From NCBI GenBank assembly GCA_002737705.1, contig NSIM01000003.1:1-64000 (forward strand): a stretch of 64,000 bases of DNA, in the 5' to 3' direction. This DNA comes from Flavobacteriales bacterium. Lineage in GTDB: Bacteria > Bacteroidota > Bacteroidia > NS11-12g > UBA955. Below the pieces are notes generated by a model, which ran no database searches, was not told the DNA's origin, and was given only the letters and a program-made list of their open reading frames with translations. The translations under genes and the position numbers were made by a program. This document shows positions 60,870-64,000 of the stretch, piece by piece; positions within the stretch are counted from its first letter, which is position 1, and the number at the start of each line of letters is the position of its first letter.

Positions 60870-61465
60870 ATATTTACCCTGTGATGGAGCATTTTTATAC
60901 GATACAGGGAGAAGGTGTGCATACTGGGAAACCGGCCTATTTTATTCGTTTGGCTGGATGCGATGTGGGTTGTGTATGGTGTGATGTAAAGGAGAGTTGG
61001 CTTACGAAAGGGGTTGCTGTTCATACAGCCGATGAGATTTGTGTTTGGGTAAAGAAAACAATGGCTCAGATTGTTGTTATTACTGGTGGAGAGCCTGCTA
61101 TGTATGATTGTAATGAATTGGTAGATGCTTTGCACAAAGAAGGGTATAGGATTCATGTAGAAACCTCTGCTGCCTATGCATTGAGGGGAAATTATGATTG
61201 GGTTTGCATTTCACCCAAAAAATTCAAACAGCCTGTCTTGGAAGAAATGAAACATGCCAGTGAATTAAAAGTAATTGTCTTGAATACTTCCGATTTCGAG
61301 TGGGCAAAGCAATGGGCCAATACTTGTAATGAAGATTGTGCCCTTATTATCCAGCCCGAATGGGAAAACCGCGATCGAATGCTTCCCCAAATAATTCAAT
61401 TTGTTAAATCCAATCCACGGTGGCGTATTGGTATCCAATCGCATAAGATTATCCAAGTTCCTTGA
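60866..61465 (+). CDS. queE: 7-carboxy-7-deazaguanine synthase
   Basis: QueE is a radical-SAM enzyme that makes 7-carboxy-7-deazaguanine in queuosine synthesis. The product is 199 residues. The CxxxCxxC cluster motif is at Cys32, Cys36 and Cys39 (RLAGCDVGCVWCD), preceded by the substrate loop FYTIQGEGVHTGKPA. VVITGGEPAMYD is the conserved SAM-binding GGEP, and YDWVCISPKK is typical of QueE. It overlaps folD by 4 nt. QueC, QueD and QueF are not adjacent. Confidence 0.94.
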   Translation: MNIYPVMEHFYTIQGEGVHTGKPAYFIRLAGCDVGCVWCDVKESWLTKGVAVHTADEICVWVKKTMAQIVVITGGEPAMYDCNELVDALHKEGYRIHVETSAAYALRGNYDWVCISPKKFKQPVLEEMKHASELKVIVLNTSDFEWAKQWANTCNEDCALIIQPEWENRDRMLPQIIQFVKSNPRWRIGIQSHKIIQVP

Positions 61466-61492
61466 GAAAAGGACATCGTAAAAATCCGTGTG

Positions 61493-61500
61493 TAACTTTG
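61493..61500 (+). promoter_or_regulatory. -7 promoter element (TAACTTTG) for the serine hydrolase gene
   Basis: This is an exact TAnnTTTG match 47 nt before ATG 61548 (17 nt before the in-frame ATG 61518). Confidence 0.4.
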
Positions 61501-61547
61501 AATGCGGCCCCGAATAAATGGTGAGGACTGTGGGTATTTTTGTAAAT

Positions 61548-62660
61548 ATGCGAAGTAGATTAGCCTGGGTAGGCTTTTTTCTTTTGATGGCAATGTTGGC
61601 TTCATTTGTCTGCCCTCCCGATTCTCCCAAATCGCCGATCAACAACCCATACAATATGAGCCGATTTCATCGGTTTTCGGATAGTAGTCAGTTTAAAATT
61701 GACAGTTTTTTTCGGCGCATGTACCGTATAGGGATTTTCAATGGATCGTATTTATTTTATCGCAATGACAGCCTTTTATACGGATCTATGGGGTATGCTG
61801 CATTTGAAAAAAAAGACTCAATTCAGGCAACGGATTTATTTCAACTCGCCAGTGTTTCAAAAATATTTACGGGCATGGCGGTGATGTTACTGGTTCAAGA
61901 TGGGTATTTAAAAATCAGTGATAGTCTCCATTGGTATATTCCAGAATTGCATCGACGCAACCTTACCATTAAACACTTAATGAGTCATACCAGTGGCTTG
62001 CCAGATTATTTTTATTTCGACCTGAAAGCATGGGAGAAACCCAAAGACCATATGGAAAACCAAGATGTAGTGCAATTACTCAATGCGCAATCGCCTACAC
62101 ACTTTGCCAAGCCTGGGAAATATGATTATTGTAATTCGAATTTTGCATTGCTTTCCCTGCTAACAGAAAGACTATCCGGAATCGATTTTCGCAGGTTTGT
62201 AAAAATACGTATAATGAATCCTTCGGGTATGAAATACTCGCATATATCCAATTTTGATAGTTTGGCTTTGCCCAATTATCCTGTACAAGGCTACGACAAC
62301 AAACGTGTTTTTAATGACAATATTTTTAATGGAACAAGTGGCGATAAAGGCGTGTATTCAAATGTATTTGAGATGATGGCATTGGATCAGATGTTGCGCA
62401 CGGATTATATGTTGCATTCCGAACAGAAAAATCTTATGACAAGCCCCCAAACCATCGTGAGTACAGATGCTTTTTATGCCTTGGGATGGAGGGTCAGGTG
62501 GATAGATGGACAGAAATGGGCATTTCACAATGGTTGGTGGAAGGGATTTCGCACCTATTTCTGGCGTTGTTTGGATGAAAATAAGTGTTACGTGGTGCTT
62601 ACCAATAATGTACAAGGACCATTCTTAAAAACCATCGATATGGTGGCACTTATGAAGTAA
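61548..62660 (+). CDS. Serine hydrolase (class C beta-lactamase/esterase-like)
   Basis: The product is 370 residues with a hydrophobic signal (AWVGFFLLMAMLASFVC), possibly a lipoprotein. The beta-lactamase-fold motifs are visible: SVSKIF (SxxK, catalytic Ser and Lys) near residue 107, YCNSNFALL (YxN) about 100 residues later, and a C-terminal HNGWWKGFRTYF that stands in for the KTG box (HxG). These proteins are often esterases or DD-peptidases rather than true lactamases. A later in-frame start at 61518 is possible. Substrate unknown; periplasmic or surface location likely. Confidence 0.85.
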   Translation: MRSRLAWVGFFLLMAMLASFVCPPDSPKSPINNPYNMSRFHRFSDSSQFKIDSFFRRMYRIGIFNGSYLFYRNDSLLYGSMGYAAFEKKDSIQATDLFQLASVSKIFTGMAVMLLVQDGYLKISDSLHWYIPELHRRNLTIKHLMSHTSGLPDYFYFDLKAWEKPKDHMENQDVVQLLNAQSPTHFAKPGKYDYCNSNFALLSLLTERLSGIDFRRFVKIRIMNPSGMKYSHISNFDSLALPNYPVQGYDNKRVFNDNIFNGTSGDKGVYSNVFEMMALDQMLRTDYMLHSEQKNLMTSPQTIVSTDAFYALGWRVRWIDGQKWAFHNGWWKGFRTYFWRCLDENKCYVVLTNNVQGPFLKTIDMVALMK

Positions 62661-62853
62661 AAAAATTGTGTTTATAGGCGACGGATTTTTTCTTTCAATC
62701 CCATGGATCTCTTTTTAACCAATACACAATAAGATACCATCTAAACAAACACATACAAACTTCTTTTTAACTGAGAAAATGCGTTGGGCGATTTAAGCAG
62801 GGTTTTCCATTGGAGCCATTTTAATGGTGATCGGATTTAAATTGACCAGGCAA

Positions 62854-63825
62854 TTAAAAATTTGAAGTCAGGAGTATTCGGATTGTAGATGTCCCAACTT
62901 TTGCAATATAGATACCAACGGGTAGGTTTATAGTTGTTGATTGAATCCCGGACGGTATATATCGCTCTAATACCAATTTCCCTTTGGAAGAATAAACAGA
63001 TAGTTTTTGGCGGTTTGAATTCGAAGAAACAAGAATCTGTGTAGCGGTATTAAAGTATGGTGGACGGGGTTTTTCTGTGATTTTTTCTTGGCCTAAGGTC
63101 GCCAATTGGTGTATTACACCTACTGCATCTAGGTCAAATCCAGAACTCCCGAAATTCGTTGGCCATGGGTCGTTGACAATGCGACCATAACGATCTCGGC
63201 TACCCCAAAGCGAATCTATACACCCCACAACGTCAACTATTTTAATGAATCGAATCGTATCGGTATTGATTGCATCCACCTTCGGCAAATCGGCCAAATC
63301 AAATGGCGTTCCGAATGGGTGGCGGTATTTGCCCGCAAGGTTATGAATTTTTGTGGCTTGGGTAAATCCAAAAGCCGGGGTTTGTTTTTTTGTTGGGCTC
63401 AAAGATTCTGAGGGAAATCTTACCCAATGGATACTATCTGAACTCACTTCTACAAATGCCAATTCCAAGAAACTATCCGAAAAGGCATTTTCAAAGACTG
63501 CAAAATCAAACCCTTCGCCATCAAAAATGGGCGAGTCAAATCCCAAAATTGCAATTCCGCCATCCCCCAAACTCACGACACCTTTGCGCGTAGCTTCTCC
63601 AATAGAAAAATCAGAAATTCCAATATTGGCATAACCAGAATCGGCAAGGTTTATTTGTTTAAGTCCCCGCTTTATTGTGCATTGTGTTGCCCAAGATATA
63701 AAGCAAGAACTATCTGCTTTTATGGCACTTGATCCTGGCATTCCAGCTGCAGGCGCAAATTGAGCTAAAGTAGGCAGGCAAAAGACAAAATTTGCCATAC
63801 AAAAAAAACGGGTTAAAATTTTCAA
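62854..63825 (-). CDS. Secreted T9SS protein resembling corrinoid-locus surface proteins
   Basis: The product is 323 residues with a signal peptide (FCMANFVFCLPTLAQ). The last ~75 residues are a type A sorting domain (LSVYSSKGKLVLERYI, LPVGIYIAKVGTSTIRILL). The middle has VVSLGDGGIAILGFDSPIF and GFDFAVFENAF, followed by WGSRDRYGRIVNDPWPTN and GFDLDAVGVI. The SLGxGGxxxxGFD...FDFxxxxNAF pattern recalls surface proteins of Bacteroides corrinoid-uptake loci (BtuH-like cell-surface proteins), but similarity is partial and from memory. Location cell surface. A convergent 193-nt gap to the serine hydrolase holds no feature. Confidence 0.78.
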   Translation of the reverse strand: MKILTRFFCMANFVFCLPTLAQFAPAAGMPGSSAIKADSSCFISWATQCTIKRGLKQINLADSGYANIGISDFSIGEATRKGVVSLGDGGIAILGFDSPIFDGEGFDFAVFENAFSDSFLELAFVEVSSDSIHWVRFPSESLSPTKKQTPAFGFTQATKIHNLAGKYRHPFGTPFDLADLPKVDAINTDTIRFIKIVDVVGCIDSLWGSRDRYGRIVNDPWPTNFGSSGFDLDAVGVIHQLATLGQEKITEKPRPPYFNTATQILVSSNSNRQKLSVYSSKGKLVLERYIPSGIQSTTINLPVGIYIAKVGTSTIRILLTSNF

Positions 63826-63948
63826 GACTGCAGGTATGGTTTAAGGTTTACTTGAACCTTTGGGTGTTCCAGTAATTCGGGGTTTTGGTGCGTTCAAAAT
63901 TCGATAATTAAAACAGTTAAATTGGATGTGAAAAAGATTTTTTTAGAA

Positions 63949-64000
63949 TTATGCAGACAATTTTTTTTCGATTTCATTTACGATTTCGTCACACATTGAA
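63949..64000 (-). CDS. C-terminal end of an unknown gene (5' end outside window)
   Basis: The minus strand is open from the window edge to TAA at 63949-63951 and reads SMCDEIVNEIEKKLSA, an amphipathic helix-like C-terminus. Too short to identify. It could be chance, but the residue pattern looks coding and it lies upstream of the T9SS gene on the same strand. Confidence 0.35.
   Translation of the reverse strand, partial: SMCDEIVNEIEKKLSA

Noticed and set aside
63826-63948. A cobalamin riboswitch upstream of the T9SS gene
   Set aside because: The conserved B12-box (GCCACTG-type) was not found on the minus strand in the visible leader.
1-64000. Search for CRISPR arrays, prophage, toxin-antitoxin or other defence genes, tRNA/rRNA genes and transposases
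   Set aside because: No regular spacer-repeat array, no phage or transposase motifs, and no tRNA-like cloverleaf were seen. The only direct repeats are the coding repeats of the small lipoprotein.

Overview
The window reads as chromosomal DNA of a pigmented, T9SS-bearing member of the Bacteroidota. Supporting signs are TAnnTTTG-type -7 promoter elements, several proteins with type IX secretion C-terminal sorting domains, families largely restricted to the phylum (DUF4294, DUF4296, HmuY, a DUF4175-like protein), TonB-dependent uptake and a carotenoid cluster. No rRNA, tRNA, CRISPR array, prophage or intact insertion sequence was recognised. I cannot place it below phylum. The content is mostly housekeeping genes in short operons, densely packed, often with overlapping ends.

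Layout. 1-6.1 kb: the end of a long coiled-coil protein, metG (without its usual tRNA-binding tail), rpmH-rnpA-yidD and rpsF-rpsR-rplI. 6.1-17.6 kb: an RND/MMPL exporter, a LuxE-like acyl-activating enzyme head-to-head with a lipoprotein, two Skp/OmpH chaperones, murI, uvrC, pabB, an orphan OmpR-type regulator and a TlpA-like thioredoxin lipoprotein. 17.6-22.8 kb: truB, a large GC-rich T9SS cargo protein, murB and a beta-barrel protein. 22.9-30.5 kb: crtZ-crtI-crtB, radA, nfu, an acyl-CoA ligase and cruF. The carotenoid genes together suggest a hydroxylated acyclic or monocyclic carotenoid, although no lycopene cyclase is present here.

30.5-31.2 kb is the only long non-coding stretch. It is AT-rich and holds nested inverted repeats. 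It is followed by a tiny Ala/Pro/Glu-repeat lipoprotein with a textbook promoter and terminator, and by a protein that is little more than a signal peptide plus a sorting domain. 31.9-41.9 kb: a GNAT enzyme, a rhomboid protein, a CNT nucleoside transporter, gmhA, dsbD, a LysM glucosaminidase, aspartokinase, fbp and recO.

41.9-46.4 kb is a heme-acquisition locus: a T9SS-exported HmuY-like protein, a TonB-dependent receptor and a HmuY-like lipoprotein. 46.6-64 kb: an hscA-like chaperone, a barrel protein, mtaB, lgt, a DUF4294 protein, a FecCD-type permease and its binding protein (no ATPase nearby), a DivIC/FtsB-like protein, dnaN, a YggS-like protein, a DUF4296 lipoprotein, mutS2, folD, queE, a serine hydrolase, and a T9SS surface protein whose central region resembles corrinoid-locus surface proteins.

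The most consistent unexpected signal is regulatory. At many genes the -7 element ends exactly 7-8 nt before the start codon, which predicts leaderless mRNAs. I found no clearly new multi-gene system. The best candidates for follow-up are the leaderless promoters, the T9SS-HmuY heme locus, the structured region at 30.9-31.16 kb, and the truncated MetG.
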